The notes beneath the pieces were generated by a model that was not told the DNA's origin, searched no databases, and was given only the letters and a program-made list of their open reading frames with translations. A program made the translations under genes and the position numbers. Of a stretch of 64,000 bases of DNA, positions 63,698 through 64,000 are shown in pieces. The stretch is from positions 30,587,745 to 30,651,744 of the forward strand of contig CM052357.1 in the NCBI GenBank assembly GCA_028551475.1, read 5' to 3'. Positions within the stretch are counted from its first letter, which is position 1. Every line of letters begins with the position of its first letter. This DNA comes from Casuarina equisetifolia. Lineage: Eukaryota > Streptophyta > Magnoliopsida > Fagales > Casuarinaceae.

Positions 63698-64000
63698 CTA
63701 TTGTCGGCCCCAGTTGTCCTTCCTGTTGTTTCTGAACGCACAGCAGCCAACAGAGTACACAATGATGAGGAAGACAAGGAAGATGACATTGAGAATGGCC
63801 ACCTTCTTCCAGTCACTCTTTATGTTGTCCAGCAATCCAGCCTTGCAGGACTCACAGTTGAAGCACAGAACACTCGGATCATTCGACCATGCACTGCAGT
63901 CCGAGTTAGAAGAGGTGCCAGTCTTCGTCCAGTTTGTAGGTGAGACATATGTAAAATTACAGTCATTCGATGGCTTACAGCAACCAGACTGCAGATCAAC
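63698..64000 (-). CDS. Tetraspanin, C-terminal part (runs off the window)
   Basis: Partial gene, cut by the right window edge. The visible frame encodes the end of the large extracellular loop with the plant tetraspanin GCCKPS motif, further loop cysteines ([20 protein letters not shown]) and a putative N-glycosylation site NWT. The last transmembrane helix follows ([22 protein letters not shown]), then a short cytoplasmic tail [11 protein letters not shown] before TAG at 63698-63700. The minus strand has a splice-acceptor-like CTGCAG just before Ser-Gly-Cys-Cys, so the last exon may begin at 63988 and the final 12 bases of the window may be intron. Plant tetraspanins organise plasma-membrane microdomains. 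Closest by eye to the TET7/8/9 group. Confidence 0.9.
   Translation of the reverse strand, partial: VDLQSGCCKPSNDCNFTYVSPTNWTKTGTSSNSDCSAWSNDPSVLCFNCESCKAGLLDNIKSDWKKVAILNVIFLVFLIIVYSVGCCAFRNNRKDNWGRQ

Overview
This is nuclear DNA of a flowering plant, almost certainly a eudicot. It is AT-rich, with intron-split genes separated by long AT-rich spacers, and the gene families are plant ones: beta-expansins, WAT1/nodulin MtN21 transporters, and a splicing factor 1 carrying a plant-type extra RRM. No prokaryotic, viral or CRISPR feature is visible. I reassembled every spliced gene by hand from reading frame, GT/GC-AG boundaries and family knowledge. Each reassembled coding sequence sums to a whole number of codons.

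Layout, left to right. 1-630: at least three copies of a ~210 bp tandem repeat cut by the window edge, then a gene-poor spacer. 3264-5545 (-): ribosomal protein L15 (RPL15), complete at 204 aa, with a telo-box/site II promoter and duplicated pseudo-exons in intron 3. 7330-7575: a diverged second copy of the RPL15 promoter/5' leader with no gene behind it. 10183-14662 (+): an unrecognised 344 aa tail-anchored protein with an ATG8-interacting-like motif. 15827-20356 (-): Pol III subunit RPC4 (326 aa), with a tRNA-like A-box/B-box/T-run element just upstream. 20477-26233: a long stretch with no coding gene. 26234-28594 (-): splicing factor SF1, 786 aa, uninterrupted. 30632-36026 (-): autophagy E2-like enzyme ATG3 (314 aa). 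37054-40912 (-): a zeta-crystallin-like quinone oxidoreductase with a putative transit peptide (382 aa).

41571-52680 (-): three tandem beta-expansin genes (A, B, C). B and C lie in a recent segmental duplication whose junction is near 50.56 kb. B has a changed HFD motif and C has a premature stop near the C-terminus. 55495-57833 and 59953-61866 (+): two tandem WAT1-related EamA transporters with identical 7-exon structures, the first using a GC-AG intron. 63698-64000 (-): the C-terminal part of a tetraspanin running off the window.

The genes are mostly housekeeping (ribosome, Pol III, splicing, autophagy) plus two tandemly expanded families, and they do not form one pathway. The best leads are small-scale: possible poison exons in RPL15, a Pol III promoter-like element in front of a Pol III subunit gene, a tail-anchored protein with an AIM-like motif in the same window as ATG3, and degeneration within the expansin cluster. 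I did not find a clearly new multi-gene system.
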